Shown: positions 52,882 to 61,446 of the stretch, one piece after another
How positions within the stretch are numbered: position 1 is the stretch's first letter
Layout: each line of letters starts with the position of its first letter
Assembly (NCBI GenBank): GCA_964513925.1
Contig: CAZENR010000006.1
Span: 1 to 64,000, forward strand
Origin: DAORHV01 sp964513925
Lineage (GTDB): Bacteria > Patescibacteriota > Gracilibacteria > Peribacterales > Peribacteraceae
DNA: 64,000 bases
Reading direction: 5' to 3'
Notes under the pieces: generated by a model
The model's input: only the letters and a program-made list of their open reading frames with translations
Told to the model about the DNA's origin: nothing
Database searches by the model: none
Translations under genes and position numbers: made by a program

Positions 52882-54243
52882 ATGCGCATCCCGCCCCGCG
52901 TTTACATCCCCGCCGTGTTGGCACTGGTCATCGTCGCCGGGGTCGGCGCGGTGCTTATTTGGCAAATCCGCGCCTCGGTCAACGTCATTGAAATGGCCTT
53001 CAATGGAGTAAGGCAAGCGCAGCAATCCATCTTTACGCCAAGCGCCAACCGCGATACGGGCGGGCAAAACCAATCGGAGGCATTGATGCACCTGCGCCAG
53101 GGCGAAATCTTCGAGCGTCGCGGCGAGTGGCGCCAAGCGCAAGATGCATATCTGCTCAGCGTCAACGCCGGCGGCGGCGCTCCCGCATTGCGCAAGCTCA
53201 TTCGCATTCAGTTACAGCGCCGCGAATACGACGCTGCCGGTGACAGCATCGGCAAGTTACGTAAAGAAACTCGCGAAACGGACGACATCATGCTGCTCTC
53301 GGGATTGTTACAGCTGCGCACGGGGAAAATAGACGCGGCACGCTCCACCTTTTCGGCCCGCCCGGAAACACCTCAGGCGCAGTACGGCCTAGCGCTGGTG
53401 GCGCTTGCAGGCCGCGACTTAGACGGAGCACAACAACAGTTGAAGCTGGCTGCGCAGAATAGCGATGCCACCATCCGCAGTTATGCGACAACCCTCATGG
53501 CGGCATTCAAGGAATTCTCTCTCTTCGCCGAAGGACAAGAAACGCATTTGGACACCCTGCTTGCCCGCGCGCTTGCGCAGGTCGGTGAATGCGAAACGGC
53601 GCTGACCTACGTAAACAAAGTCACGGCAAAGCAAGACCGCTACCGCGACGCCTGGATTGTGAAAGGCTACTGCGAGTTCACCACAGAACGCCTGCAAGAT
53701 GCGCTTGCATCCCTGGAGCGCGCGTACTCCATCGACCCAGAAAAGCCCGAGACGCAGTACTTCCTCGCCCGCACGCACGCCGCCATGGGCGACCCGCAGA
53801 ACGCCGTCACCTTCTTGCAGTACGCCGTGCTCAACGGCTTTAGTCCGGCCAAAGATGCACGGGATCTTTTGGCACAGTACGCTTTGGAATTGGGCGACAC
53901 CGACTTGGCACTGGAGCAGTACCGCACCATCGCCGAAGACCCAGCTAGCGAACCTGAAGATTATGAAAAGTACGTCAACCTGGCACTGCAGTTGCCTAAC
54001 CGTGCCAACGAGGCATATCAAGCGGCAAAAGACGCACAAGCCAAGTGGCCTGACGATGCACTGCCGTTTGTCATGCTAGGCAAAGCCGCAGGAGCGCTTG
54101 GCGCCAAGGATGAAGCCGAAAAGGCACTGCGCGAAGCGCTGCGCATAGATCCAAAGTTTACGAAAGCAACAGAGGAGCTAAGCGCGCTGCGTACAGGGAA
54201 GTCGTCGAGTGCGACTACGAGCAGCGCAAGTTCCGCAAAATAG
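52882..54243 (+). CDS. Membrane-anchored TPR-repeat protein
   Basis: 453 aa. One N-terminal membrane helix (IPAVLALVIVAGVGAVLIWQI, split; about 9-29), then a long array of tetratricopeptide-like helices (LRQGEIFERRGEWRQAQDAY; YGLALVALAGRDLDGAQQQL; ALASLERAYSIDPEKPETQY; LGAKDEAEKALREALRIDP). The C-terminus is a Ser/Ala/Thr tail. The topology places the TPRs outside the membrane. TGCTACCAT (52863-52871) ends 10 nt before ATG 52882; an ATG at 52870 overlaps the box and is less likely. Confidence 0.75.
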   Translation: MRIPPRVYIPAVLALVIVAGVGAVLIWQIRASVNVIEMAFNGVRQAQQSIFTPSANRDTGGQNQSEALMHLRQGEIFERRGEWRQAQDAYLLSVNAGGGAPALRKLIRIQLQRREYDAAGDSIGKLRKETRETDDIMLLSGLLQLRTGKIDAARSTFSARPETPQAQYGLALVALAGRDLDGAQQQLKLAAQNSDATIRSYATTLMAAFKEFSLFAEGQETHLDTLLARALAQVGECETALTYVNKVTAKQDRYRDAWIVKGYCEFTTERLQDALASLERAYSIDPEKPETQYFLARTHAAMGDPQNAVTFLQYAVLNGFSPAKDARDLLAQYALELGDTDLALEQYRTIAEDPASEPEDYEKYVNLALQLPNRANEAYQAAKDAQAKWPDDALPFVMLGKAAGALGAKDEAEKALREALRIDPKFTKATEELSALRTGKSSSATTSSASSAK

Positions 54244-54250
54244 ATAGTAA

Positions 54251-54287
54251 GGGAATCCATAGATTCCAAGGATTCCTTGAAATCCCC
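54251..54287. repeat. Dispersed GGAWTCC repeat, copy c
   Basis: GGGAATCCATAGATTCCAAG directly continued by GATTCCTTGAAATCCCC; contains GGAATC/GATTCC inverted repeats. It lies 7 nt after the TPR gene stop and before a terminator. Confidence 0.5.
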
Positions 54288-54332
54288 TCGCGATGATGAC
54301 CGCTAGAAACATCGCAATGACTCATGCATAAA

Positions 54333-54358
54333 CAAAAAGACCCGTGCGGGCCTTTTTG
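54333..54358. terminator. Bidirectional terminator
   Basis: AAAAAGACCCG pairs with CGGGCCTTTTT with one mismatch. It has T-runs on both strands, so it can end the TPR gene on the plus strand and the candidate RNA on the minus strand. Confidence 0.8.
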
Positions 54359-54793
54359 TGTTTGTGTTCGCCTCCTGAGCTATCAATGGAGTTATATGAG
54401 GGTAACTTCCACTGAGCCTAGTAACGGAGGGTACACGCGGGGGAGGAGCCCCAGAATTCTCTGCCTTGTTGCGGTCTCTTGTTTCTCCTCGTGACCAGAC
54501 GAAGTCCCCGTACCGGTTCGCCACGCGGTGCACTAGGGCTCCGGGGGAACACTGGGGAGAAAGGGGTCGCACCCCGGCGCGCTCTCTCACTATGCCGGGG
54601 CGACATTACAGAGCAGAGAGGAGAACAGGCACGGTAGCCATGCCGGTTTTCCTCTCTACGGGCGTTTCCTCACGTATGCGACCTATGGTGTGAATGACCG
54701 AGTGTTTGTTTGGGAGGCTCCGGAGCCTTGGCGCGGCGGATGTCCGACCGGCCTATGTGTATTGGTGTGGCGACTTCTCTGTTTTGGAGAAAT
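54359..54793 (-). ncRNA. Candidate structured non-coding RNA (about 450 nt), family unknown
   Basis: No convincing protein gene occupies this stretch. On the minus strand a promoter (TTGCAA 54827-54822, 16 nt, TACAAT 54805-54800) and the terminator at 54358-54333 would bound a transcript of about 450 nt. Inside are AGAGAGGA/TCCTCTCT (about 54617-54660) enclosing GGCA/TGCC, CCCCGGC/GCCGGGG (about 54574-54603) and a palindrome AGGCTCCGGAGCCT. I tested for RNase P, tmRNA and SRP RNA landmarks and found none that fits well, so the identity is open. Confidence 0.45.
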
Positions 54794-54799
54794 CATGCC

Positions 54800-54827
54800 A
54801 TTGTATTCCCTAGAAATTTCTTTGCAA
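54800..54827 (-). promoter_or_regulatory. Promoter of the candidate ncRNA
   Basis: TTGCAA (54827-54822), 16-nt spacer, TACAAT (54805-54800) on the minus strand. It is one of few places with both -35-like and -10 elements. Confidence 0.45.
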
Positions 54828-54895
54828 GGATATGTGATGGATTTTTCTCAAAAACATGATGTTGTAACTTCCGTGTATTTCGCCCATTCTCACGG

Positions 54896-54901
54896 TATCA
54901 T
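54896..54901 (+). promoter_or_regulatory. TATCAT -10 box
   Basis: TATCAT ends 9 nt before ATG 54911; leaderless class. Confidence 0.45.
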
Positions 54902-54910
54902 CTGCAAAGC

Positions 54911-56233
54911 ATGGTTCTGGTACGCAAAATTCTGCAGGTGTCGACCGTAGGAGCAATCGCTCTGGCCTTTTGTGCCGCAACGTTGATGTTTGTGCAGGAG
55001 CACACCGTCATTCCTCAATTGTCACTGGCAACAGCGCTCCATGCAGAAGATGTGGCGGTGTTCATGAAAGCTGTATCGGCAGATGATGTGGAGCGCTTGC
55101 TGCGCTATGTCCGTCCGGATTTGCGACAAGATGTCGTTCTGCCCCACGGTGGCAGTGGTTCATACGAAGTGGCGTTACTGGTACGCGGTGAAGATAAACG
55201 CTGGATTCTGCAGAGCACCACCCGCACCGATGCAGAGGTAAGCGGCACGGGAACCGGCTGGATGCTGGGTCGCGACGAGCCCCGGCTGCGCACCTTATTT
55301 ACAGCGCCGGAATATAAAAGGATGGTACGTGAGCACGCACCAGCAGTGTGGATGCGCAGCTCTGCGCTCGCGCTAACGTCCGCCGACCCCGATACGGTAC
55401 TGTCTGCCCTACTGTCTCCTTACGCTGCAATACAGTGGAGCGAGCAGGGTCGTACGTTGACACTGGTACGAAACGAACGTCGGTCCAAGCCGGGGGCCGC
55501 CGGCTGGATGCCGAGCTTCAATGCCGATACGCAGCACTTCTATCTTGCCGATGAGCAATTGGGTTCGCGCATTGCAAGCATGCAAACGGTATTACGTAAC
55601 ATGAATCCCGACATGGCGGAAGGATGGGCCGGCGCGCTTAGGTACCAATTGCAGCTGCTGCTGGGCGAAGAGGCGGCAAGACTTGCGGAAAAACTACCGA
55701 CGGCGTTATACGCTTTGCGGGTGGAAGACAGCAGCGGCGGACTTGTGGCTGCGGCGGTGTTCCGCGGCAGCGACCCGGCTATCTATAAAGGATTGGAAGA
55801 AGGGTTCGCAGCTCTCCAGCCGCAAACGTCCCTGCGCACGTTGGAGCTACAAAAAAATGAACGCGTTGATATCGCCGTAGATACCGATGCAGTGACGCGC
55901 GAGCATGAAGAATATCAAGGCTGGGATGTCACCTCGATCCGTTCGCAGGCTGCGGGAACGGTATTGGTCGTAGCGCGCCGCGGCAGCTGGACGGCAGTGG
56001 GTACGGAGAAATCCATGGTATTGGACATGCTTTCCACCCAAGACACACCCGCTGTAGCGGGAGGCTCGGTGCGGGGCGATGCGCTTGCCTCGGCAGTTAC
56101 GCGTTTTCTGCCGGCATTGCGCACGCGTGAACCATCGTTGTTGTGGTCGCTACTTGCAGAAGATATGACCTGGAAAGTAGCCGCGTTACCGGACGCCGAT
56201 ATCCTTACCTTCACGGGCAACAAACTGGACTAG
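54911..56233 (+). CDS. Uncharacterised membrane-anchored exported protein
   Basis: 440 aa. One N-terminal membrane helix (VGAIALAFCAATLMFV, about 9-24), then a large extracytoplasmic region. Two halves share a pattern of short strands and helices (SYEVALLVRGEDKRWILQST; GGLVAAAVFRGSDPAIYKGL), with phrases such as WTAVGTEKSMVLDML that recall DUF3352-like proteins, though I cannot confirm this. It lies 35 nt upstream of secF and could share its transcript. Function unknown. Confidence 0.6.
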   Translation: MVLVRKILQVSTVGAIALAFCAATLMFVQEHTVIPQLSLATALHAEDVAVFMKAVSADDVERLLRYVRPDLRQDVVLPHGGSGSYEVALLVRGEDKRWILQSTTRTDAEVSGTGTGWMLGRDEPRLRTLFTAPEYKRMVREHAPAVWMRSSALALTSADPDTVLSALLSPYAAIQWSEQGRTLTLVRNERRSKPGAAGWMPSFNADTQHFYLADEQLGSRIASMQTVLRNMNPDMAEGWAGALRYQLQLLLGEEAARLAEKLPTALYALRVEDSSGGLVAAAVFRGSDPAIYKGLEEGFAALQPQTSLRTLELQKNERVDIAVDTDAVTREHEEYQGWDVTSIRSQAAGTVLVVARRGSWTAVGTEKSMVLDMLSTQDTPAVAGGSVRGDALASAVTRFLPALRTREPSLLWSLLAEDMTWKVAALPDADILTFTGNKLD

Positions 56234-56268
56234 CATCGCTCCCTGTTTCGCAGTACCCTACCCGCGCT

Positions 56269-57180
56269 ATGGACTTCGACTTCCTCAAACCCGCTAGATA
56301 CTTCTTTATTCTCTCGACGATTCTTACCGCCGTATCGGTGGTACTGCTGTTCGTCCCGGGCCCGCGCGTGAGCATTGAGTTCACGGGAGGTACCCGCATG
56401 GAGATTGCAGCAGCCAATAAAGAGGTAACTGCTGAAACGGTTGTAGCAACTCTGCAGAGCTTTTCTGCCGAAGAGTCGCTCAACCCCACGGTCAACAAGA
56501 TTGGTAACGGAAATTTCGTCATCCGCATCCGCGGCATCGACAACGCCACGCACACTGAGCTGATCAAGCACTTACAAGAAAAGCTGGGCGGGGTGGAGGA
56601 AACTCAGTACACGACCATCGGACCCACCGTGGGTGAGACACTGAAGCAACGCGCAGCCATCGCTCTTGCAGTGGCATCGCTGGGCATCATTTTGTATTTG
56701 GCCCTTGTCTTCCGCAAAGTGCCGCGTCGCTACAGCCCATGGAAGTTCGGCGTCATTGCCGTGCTGACGCTGCTGCACGACGTCATGATCACCGTCGGCA
56801 TCTTCGTCATCATCAGTCATTACACGGCCTTCGAAGTCGACACGCTGTTCGTCACTGCCTTGCTGACAATCCTCGGCTACTCGGTCAACGACACCATCAT
56901 CGTGTTCGACCGTATCCGCGACAACATCTTCGCTCAGGAGCGCAAAGAGGAATTCCCGCAGTTGGCAAACCGTTCCGTCAACCAAACCTGGGTACGCTCA
57001 TGCTTTACCAGCGGCTCCACGCTCATCATGTTGGTATCGCTGTACTTCTTGGGCAGCCCGAGCATTAAGTGGTTCGCGCTCACGCTGGTAGTGGGCATCA
57101 TCCTGGGTACGTACTCCAGCATCTTCGTAGCAACTCCGCTGTTGGTGTACTGGCACAAGCGCAGCAACAAGCACTCGTAG
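56269..57180 (+). CDS. secF: Protein translocase subunit SecF
   Basis: 303 aa with six membrane helices. IEFTGGTRMEI (about 38-48) is the conserved SecD/F P1-region motif, and the RND-type core includes VLTLLHDVMITVGIF and ILGYSVNDTIIVFDRIRDN, the SecF signature. SecF uses the proton motive force with SecD to aid export. SecD is not adjacent: the preceding gene has no SecD features. Trigger factor starts 19 nt downstream. Confidence 0.95.
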   Translation: MDFDFLKPARYFFILSTILTAVSVVLLFVPGPRVSIEFTGGTRMEIAAANKEVTAETVVATLQSFSAEESLNPTVNKIGNGNFVIRIRGIDNATHTELIKHLQEKLGGVEETQYTTIGPTVGETLKQRAAIALAVASLGIILYLALVFRKVPRRYSPWKFGVIAVLTLLHDVMITVGIFVIISHYTAFEVDTLFVTALLTILGYSVNDTIIVFDRIRDNIFAQERKEEFPQLANRSVNQTWVRSCFTSGSTLIMLVSLYFLGSPSIKWFALTLVVGIILGTYSSIFVATPLLVYWHKRSNKHS

Positions 57181-57199
57181 TCCTTCATCCCCTTTCGCC

Positions 57200-58480
57200 A
57201 TGTCCTCCAAAATCGAGCGCCTGAAGCAGGCACGCGTACAATGCACCGTACAGATTTCCGCCGAGCGCCGTGCTTTGGCCGAGGAACGTGCGCTCAAGCG
57301 CATCGGCCAACACATGAAAATCGACGGGTTCCGCGAAGGAAGGGCTCCCTTGAACGTCATTCGTGAAAGGGCAAAGCCGGAAATGGTTCTGGAGGAAACC
57401 GTACGCATGATGGCCCCTGATCTGATTACAGAGACCATGAAGGAGCACGATCTTAAGCCCATCATTTCTCCTAAGTTGGTCGTAACAAGCAAGGAGCCCC
57501 TTGCCGTGCAGCTGCTGTTCGTAGAGCGTCCGCAGGTCAAGCTGAGCAAGCCCAATGCGCTCAAGTTGGAAAAGAAGGAACCAAAGCTGCCCGATGACAA
57601 GGAAGTGGACGAATTCGTAAAGAAAGTCTTGGCGCAGGATCGCCAGGAATTACCCGTAGACCGCGCTGCTGCCAAGGGCGACCTCGTGCGTGTGCACCTT
57701 TCAGCCGTGAACTTGGATGGATCGCCCATGCAGGAACTCAACAACCTGCCCTACAGCCTGACGCTCGGTTCGGAAGACCTCATCCCCGAGCTGGACGGCG
57801 TGCTTGTTGGTGCAAAGGCAGGTGAGACGAAGGCGATTTCTCCCCGTTTCCCGAAAGACCACCCCATCCCCGCCCTCCGCGACAAAACGGTAAAGCTGGA
57901 GGCCAAAGTGACCGCGGTCGCCGAGGTAAAGCTGCCGGAACTGACTGCCGAGTTCATTAAGACCCGCATGGGCATGGATCAAACGCCCGAAGACTTCCGC
58001 AAAGGCATTCGCGAGGCACTCTCCGAGCAGGCGAAATTCCGCCATGCAAAGGAACGTGAAGAGGAATTCTTCGCCATGGTACGCAAGGCTACGACCGTAG
58101 ACCTGGCACCCGAGATCGTGGAAAACGAAGTGCAAAACATGCTTGCCGACCTGCAGGAAAACCTCTCGCGCGACAAGCTCACGCTGGAAGACTGGCTGCA
58201 GCAAACAGGCAAAGAGCCCAAGCAGGTGCTGGAGGAAATGCGCGGCATTGCCACCGACCGCATTACGCTGCGCTTCGGCTTGCAGGAGTTCATTCAGGCA
58301 AAGGAAGTAAAAGTGGATGCAGCGGAAATGCAAAAGAGCCTCGAAGCCGCCAAGGCGATGGCGCAAAACGGGGGGCGAACCGTTGTCGATGCAGACACGC
58401 AGCCCGGCGGAGACTTGTACGCCCAGGTAGAGTGGGAGCTGCAAGTGCGCCAAGTCATGAAGGAGGCGCTGGGAGAGTAA
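57200..58480 (+). CDS. tig: Trigger factor
   Basis: 426-aa ribosome-associated chaperone and prolyl isomerase. The N-terminal ribosome-binding domain contains FREGRAP (here GFREGRAPLNVI), matching the usual GFRxGK signature. The FKBP domain (AKGDLVRVHLSAV, LIPELDGVLVGAKAGE) and the helical C-terminal arms follow. It pairs functionally with SecF in export of nascent chains. The start has a C/T-rich leader (CTTCATCCCCTTTCGCC). Confidence 0.93.
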   Translation: MSSKIERLKQARVQCTVQISAERRALAEERALKRIGQHMKIDGFREGRAPLNVIRERAKPEMVLEETVRMMAPDLITETMKEHDLKPIISPKLVVTSKEPLAVQLLFVERPQVKLSKPNALKLEKKEPKLPDDKEVDEFVKKVLAQDRQELPVDRAAAKGDLVRVHLSAVNLDGSPMQELNNLPYSLTLGSEDLIPELDGVLVGAKAGETKAISPRFPKDHPIPALRDKTVKLEAKVTAVAEVKLPELTAEFIKTRMGMDQTPEDFRKGIREALSEQAKFRHAKEREEEFFAMVRKATTVDLAPEIVENEVQNMLADLQENLSRDKLTLEDWLQQTGKEPKQVLEEMRGIATDRITLRFGLQEFIQAKEVKVDAAEMQKSLEAAKAMAQNGGRTVVDADTQPGGDLYAQVEWELQVRQVMKEALGE

Positions 58481-58483
58481 GAT

Positions 58484-58498
58484 GGATTCCAAGACTCC
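58484..58498. repeat. Dispersed repeat, copy d1
   Basis: GGATTCCAAGACTCC, directly before the tig/relA terminator stem. Confidence 0.45.
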
Positions 58499-58502
58499 TA
58501 AA

Positions 58503-58526
58503 AACGTCCCCGGAGGGACGTTTTTT
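58503..58526. terminator. Bidirectional terminator of tig and relA
   Basis: 8-bp stem AACGTCCC/GGGACGTT with CGGA loop and T6 on the plus strand; on the minus strand TTTTTA follows. It separates the convergent tig and relA genes. Confidence 0.9.
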
Positions 58527-58540
58527 GAATCCAGGACTCC
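58526..58540. repeat. Dispersed repeat, copy d2
   Basis: GAATCCAGGACTCC, immediately after the terminator stem, so two repeat units bracket the hairpin. Confidence 0.45.
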
Positions 58541-58580
58541 TCAAGCCCGGGTATCTTGGCATCTGTGGATCAGACACGCA

Positions 58581-60500
58581 TTATTTCCCCCAGCTGACTG
58601 CGATCTTCCGTTGCGGATTGGCTGAGCGCACCATGCCGCAGCCATCCTTATGAATGGAGATATCGCCCGATCGGGTGATGAATCCGACGATATCGGGTTT
58701 TGGCTTTGCCAAGTGCGGGCTGCAGCATTTAGCGAATCGGTACGGCATGTTGATGGACTTGTCGCCTATGGCAACGGCATTGGTGTCGCCCAAGCGAGAT
58801 TTAGATGAGGCATGCTGTTGTTTCGTCGGCACTTCCTGCAGCGGCAAATGCTGAAGGACGCTGGAGGCACGCACGGATCCCATGCCGATTTTTACGAGCA
58901 AATCTTCTCGATCGCGCATTGCCTGCGATTGGCCGTCGAACGTTCGAAGCAGAGTCAGCTCGGCGTCGAGAGACGGCAACCGACGAGACTTCAATTCCGC
59001 ATTCAAAATATCGCGACCGCGAGCGAGGAATTGCGGCCTGTTATGCGAGAAGAAGTAGTTCTTCAGCTTGGAGCGGGCAGACGGCGTTGCCAGTTCCTCC
59101 AGCCAGTGCAACGCCGGACGCGGATGCTTGTGCGTAAGAATTTCCACGACGTCACCGTTCTCCAGTTTATGGGAAATTGGCGCAATGCTGCCGTTTACTC
59201 TTGCAGATTTAAACTTCAATCCCAAATCGGTGTGCACCGCGAAGGCGAAGTCCAGCGGAGTGCCTCCATCGGGAAGCTCGATAATGTCGCCGTGAGGGGT
59301 AAGTACGTAGATATGATCCACCAAGCGCGTATCGGCAACGACGGCATGCGCCCCAGACGATGAAACGGATTGCTGGCGCAACAGGACATCGTTGAGCTGC
59401 AGGCGACCCACGGCATTCTGAATGCCGCGCACTTCTTTATACATCCAATGCGCGGCAATACCGTACTCGGCTTCACGATGCATGTCCGCAGTGCGAATTT
59501 GCACCTCCACCATCAACTTCTGCGGCGCTCCGGGCAAACCGATCACCGACGTATGCAGACTTTGGTATCCGTTTGGCTTGGGAAACGAGATGTAATCCTT
59601 GAAACGATGGGAAATAGGTGTGGCCAATCGGTGCAACATGCCAAGCGCCTGGTAACAGTCCGGAAGTGTTGGAACTACGACGCGAATGGCAATGAGATCG
59701 GTGATCTTCTCTATGTCCGTAATGCTCTTTCGATGCATTTTCTGAAACAAGCTGTACGGATGCTTCTCGCGGGCCATCACTTTGCATTCGCGCATGCCCT
59801 GCTCGGCAAGATACGTGCGCAACCGGGCAACGGACGTGCGCAAGAAGTCACCATGTGACTTATGCAGCAATTGCAATTGACGTCGAATCCCCTCGGCATC
59901 GGTGGGGTAAGCTTCGGGAAACGCCTTGTCTTCCAGGCGATACTTCAGCGTGTAAATACCCAATCTGGCAGCCACGGGCGCAAAGAGTTGCAACGACTGC
60001 CTGCAATGCATGGACTTGGCTTGCGGCGTCAGACGCTCCAATGACTCGATCAAGTAACATTGGATGCAGAGCTTTAGGATAAGCACGCGCGTATCGTCAG
60101 CGACAGATACCAACATAATCTTTAAGTCGTCCACAGACTTGCGCCAATCGCCGGTGCTCATGTGGGACAGCAAGTGAATGCGGCTTACAATGTCGCGCAC
60201 ACCCTTTCCAAACTCCTCTTCCAGCGTTTGTACCGCATACTCACACTTTAAGACATGCTGCAGCAGACAGGCGACAAGCGCGTCTTCATCGGGACAGAAT
60301 TCCGCAAAGATGCGCAGCACGCCGCATGCATGCTCCAGTAAACCCACGCCATGCATGGAACTGTGTAACCGGTCACCATACGTCTGCTGCGCCACGGCAA
60401 ACGCCTTCTTGAGGCGAATGCAATCCCCCAGCGCAGGGTGCGCGGCGCAAATGTCGCGAACCACGTCCTGCGGAGAGATGATGGATGCATGTTGCACCAT
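58581..60500 (-). CDS. RelA/SpoT-family (p)ppGpp synthetase with degenerate HD domain
   Basis: 639 aa. The synthetase domain is intact: EKHPYSLFQKMHRKS, KITDLIAIRVVVP, HRFKDYISFPKPNGYQSLHTS (split), VEVQIRT and EAEYGIAAHWMYKEV. The N-terminal hydrolase domain is present but its HD motif is replaced (VACLLQHVLKCEY where LLHDVxED is usual), so hydrolysis is probably lost. A TGS domain follows (HIYVLTPHGDIIELPDGGTPLDFAF, split). No ACT domain is seen. TGGTACACT (60516-60508) ends 7 nt before the ATG. Confidence 0.9.
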   Translation of the reverse strand: MVQHASIISPQDVVRDICAAHPALGDCIRLKKAFAVAQQTYGDRLHSSMHGVGLLEHACGVLRIFAEFCPDEDALVACLLQHVLKCEYAVQTLEEEFGKGVRDIVSRIHLLSHMSTGDWRKSVDDLKIMLVSVADDTRVLILKLCIQCYLIESLERLTPQAKSMHCRQSLQLFAPVAARLGIYTLKYRLEDKAFPEAYPTDAEGIRRQLQLLHKSHGDFLRTSVARLRTYLAEQGMRECKVMAREKHPYSLFQKMHRKSITDIEKITDLIAIRVVVPTLPDCYQALGMLHRLATPISHRFKDYISFPKPNGYQSLHTSVIGLPGAPQKLMVEVQIRTADMHREAEYGIAAHWMYKEVRGIQNAVGRLQLNDVLLRQQSVSSSGAHAVVADTRLVDHIYVLTPHGDIIELPDGGTPLDFAFAVHTDLGLKFKSARVNGSIAPISHKLENGDVVEILTHKHPRPALHWLEELATPSARSKLKNYFFSHNRPQFLARGRDILNAELKSRRLPSLDAELTLLRTFDGQSQAMRDREDLLVKIGMGSVRASSVLQHLPLQEVPTKQQHASSKSRLGDTNAVAIGDKSINMPYRFAKCCSPHLAKPKPDIVGFITRSGDISIHKDGCGMVRSANPQRKIAVSWGK

Positions 60501-60507
60501 TCGCGCC

Positions 60508-60516
60508 AGTGTACCA
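60508..60516 (-). promoter_or_regulatory. Extended -10 box of relA
   Basis: TGGTACACT on the minus strand, 7 nt before ATG 60500. Confidence 0.55.
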
Positions 60517-60597
60517 CGTTCTCAGCCCCGTCGAGAGGAATCCGCGGGTATTTTCAGGCCCATAAACGGCAGAAGAAAGCCATAAAGACAAAAAGTG

Positions 60598-60626
60598 TTG
60601 ACAAGAGGCGGTTCCACCATTACCCT
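60598..60626 (+). promoter_or_regulatory. Promoter of the rplJ-rplL operon
   Basis: TTGACA (60598-60603), exactly 17 nt, TACCCT (60621-60626). It is the best -35/-10 pair in the window, fitting a strong ribosomal-protein promoter. Confidence 0.75.
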
Positions 60627-60632
60627 TGTGGC

Positions 60633-60779
60633 AAGTCCGAAGACCGGAGGTACTAGGCCCCAGGCCGAACGTAAATCCTCCCGAGGAGTACAGCAGCGCT
60701 CACCCGGCCCCGGCTTGGTGAATCGTGCCGTGTTCCTCGCTGGTCTCCCGGACGGTTAACGGGAACCAGCGTTTTTTTT
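60633..60779 (+). ncRNA. Ribosomal protein L10 leader with attenuator
   Basis: Structured leader upstream of rplJ. GTCCGAAGACCGGAGGTACT and the CCCAGGCCGAACG region resemble the L10-leader family to which L10(L12)4 binds to autoregulate the operon. It ends in an attenuator: CGCTGGT/ACCAGCG and TCCCG/CGGGA (60738-60771) followed by T8 (60772-60779). Confidence 0.65.
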
Positions 60780-60784
60780 GCCCT

Positions 60785-60811
60785 CCCGTCTGCACTTAAG
60801 ACGGGCGTTTT
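60785..60811 (+). terminator. Second hairpin upstream of rplJ
   Basis: 7-bp stem CCCGTCT/AGACGGG (60785-60805), 7-nt loop, then CGTTTT. It may be a second attenuator or part of a switch with the L10 leader. A pyrimidine tract (CTCCCCTCCCTTCCG) then leads into the start codon. Confidence 0.5.
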
Positions 60812-60837
60812 GTGCGCCCGCTCCCCTCCCTTCCGTT

Positions 60838-61413
60838 ATGGCTCTCTCCCGCGATCAAAAGGCGTCACAGCTCACCGAGCTGAAGGACAAGATGAAACAG
60901 GCCAAGTCGGTGATGTTCGCCCACTACATCGGGCTCACCGTTTCCGACATCAGCAAGTTCCGCGGCAAGCTCCGTGAAGGCAAGGCAGAAATGAAAGTGG
61001 CCAAGAAGACACTCATCCAGCTTGCAGCCAAGGAAACCAGCGCACCCGAGATTGCCGACAGCGTGCTGCCGGGTCCCGTTGCCTGCATCTTCAGCAATGA
61101 AGATCCCGTCTCTGGAGCCAGCATTACGTTCAAGTTCGCCAAGGAAAACGAGAAGGTAAAGCTCATCGGCGGCATTTTCGACGGCAAGCTGCTCACCGCA
61201 GCCGAAGCCAACGAGTTTGCCAAGATCCCAGGTCGCCAGGTGTTGCTTGCCACGTTCGCAGGCATGGTTCGTTCGCCGCTCACGCAGTTCGTTTCCATGT
61301 GCAACGGCCCGCTCACCAGCTTCGCACGCGCGCTCTCCGAAGTCGCCAAGAAGAAGCCTGCCGAGGCCGCCGCTCCCGCCCCCGCTACTACGCCCGCTGC
61401 TCCTGCAGCGTAA
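60838..61413 (+). CDS. rplJ: 50S ribosomal protein L10
   Basis: 191 aa. ALSRDQKASQLTELKDKM and SVMFAHYIGLTVSDISKFR form the rRNA-binding domain, and GPVACIFSNEDP and VKLIGGIFDGKLL are typical of L10. The C-terminal helix that binds L7/L12 dimers is followed by an Ala/Pro-rich tail (EAAAPAPATTPAAPAA). rplL starts 33 nt downstream, the usual order. Confidence 0.93.
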   Translation: MALSRDQKASQLTELKDKMKQAKSVMFAHYIGLTVSDISKFRGKLREGKAEMKVAKKTLIQLAAKETSAPEIADSVLPGPVACIFSNEDPVSGASITFKFAKENEKVKLIGGIFDGKLLTAAEANEFAKIPGRQVLLATFAGMVRSPLTQFVSMCNGPLTSFARALSEVAKKKPAEAAAPAPATTPAAPAA

Positions 61414-61446
61414 GTTCCGCACTCATTTCTTTTTCCCCAATTTTTT

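Noticed and set aside
54359..54793. Assignment of the structured region to RNase P RNA or tmRNA
   Set aside because: Only weak resemblances (GAGGAAA, GAAACAAGAGACCGC); the conserved 3' core of RNase P and the tRNA-like T arm, tag frame and CCA of tmRNA are not visible.
54690..54950. 86-codon plus-strand frame in the candidate RNA region
   Set aside because: It lacks a promoter or ribosome-binding signal, overlaps the next gene's start and has no protein-like composition.
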